From Xenorhabdus szentirmaii DSM 16338 (GTDB taxonomy: Bacteria; Pseudomonadota; Gammaproteobacteria; Enterobacterales; Enterobacteriaceae): 64,000 nt of DNA. Under the pieces are notes generated by a model. That model ran no database searches and had not been told where the DNA came from. It saw nothing but the letters and a program-made list of their open reading frames with translations. Positions 63,720 through 64,000 of this stretch are shown piece after piece. The stretch spans positions 1,754,561 to 1,818,560 of the forward strand of contig NZ_NIBV01000002.1 of assembly GCF_002632585.1 (NCBI RefSeq). Direction: 5' to 3'. Position 1 is the stretch's first letter. Each line of letters starts with the position of its first letter. The translations under genes and the position numbers were made by a program.

Positions 63720-64000
63720 ATGAAAAATTATGTTAATGAGTTTAATTCACACTTAAAAAACACTTGGTATAAAAACAAACAGTCATTAAGAAGTACCAAA
63801 AAAGAATGGTTTTCTATTAAATATGATTATACAAGTCCACCTAAATTATGTGGAGAACTAAATTTCAATGAACGCATATGGAGCATTCCTGGTGATATTG
63901 GAAATAATCACTTCATAGTGAGCTGTTACGATGGATATATTTATTGTTTTAATCTAAAAACATTTCAGAAAATATGGAAATTAAAAACAGATGGCCCTAT
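63720..64000 (+). CDS. Beta-propeller (PQQ-like repeat) protein, 5' part only
   Basis: ATG 63720 with aagga just upstream opens a frame that runs uninterrupted to the window edge (93 codons seen). The segment SCYDGYIYCFNLKTFQKIWK is a typical blade of PQQ-like or BamB-like propellers (DGyiYalDlkTGkxxW). There is no signal peptide: the N-terminus is polar and charged, so the protein seems cytosolic, unlike BamB or quinoprotein dehydrogenases. Function unknown; the rest lies outside the window. Confidence 0.72.
   Translation, partial: MKNYVNEFNSHLKNTWYKNKQSLRSTKKEWFSIKYDYTSPPKLCGELNFNERIWSIPGDIGNNHFIVSCYDGYIYCFNLKTFQKIWKLKTDGP

Overview
The window looks like a chromosomal segment of an insect-associated enterobacterium, most likely Xenorhabdus (inference). 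The reasons are a giant multimodular NRPS locus with many dual condensation/epimerization (C/E) domains, AT-rich flanks, and enterobacterial neighbours (frmAB, mig-14, ribitol genes). No rRNA, tRNA, CRISPR array or intact insertion sequence was found.

Layout. 1-1160: AT-rich decayed flank with a frameshifted metallophosphoesterase pseudogene. 1291-3327: frmA-frmB, glutathione-dependent formaldehyde detoxification. 3511-3813: small unrecognised protein. 3814-5159: long, partly extremely AT-rich, non-coding region upstream of the synthetases. 5160-53292: three overlapping NRPS genes of 8789, 2261 and 4993 aa with 8 + 2 + 4 = 14 modules and a tandem thioesterase end. 53396-55060: PLP-dependent aspartate 1-decarboxylase (PanP type). 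55255-57553: a small membrane protein, a mig-14-like antimicrobial-peptide-resistance gene on the minus strand, another small membrane protein and a 59-aa zinc-ribbon protein. 57840-60273: SDR dehydrogenase and FGGY kinase, probably for ribitol. 60497-62491: promoter, 27-codon leader peptide, mutually exclusive hairpins and an ABC-F ATPase, which together look like ribosome-mediated attenuation. 62892-64000: ArsH-like flavoprotein and the start of a beta-propeller protein cut by the window edge.

How the NRPS works. Specificity codes read by eye, in module order, suggest acyl-Pro1-Gly2-D-Ala3-Val4-D-X5-(Val/Ile)6-D-Thr7-Val8-D-Val9-Val10-D-Ala11-betaAla12-Pro13-Val14. X5 is hydrophobic but unresolved. 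Dual C/E domains precede modules 4, 6, 8, 10 and 12, so residues 3, 5, 7, 9 and 11 should be D. The result is a hydrophobic peptide of alternating chirality. Module 12 carries a beta-alanine-type code, and the next gene encodes an enzyme that can make beta-alanine from aspartate. Hydrophobic residues, Thr, beta-Ala and an adjacent aspartate decarboxylase resemble the xenoamicin (Xab) pathway of Xenorhabdus. Xenoamicins, as I recall them, are acylated tridecadepsipeptides made by four synthetases; here there are three synthetases and 14 modules, so this may be a variant or a related new peptide.

A second theme is a high frequency of short tandem repeats (9-18 bp units, 2-5 copies). Inside genes they are multiples of three and sit in interdomain or loop regions of the NRPSs and in the sugar kinase; two further arrays are intergenic.
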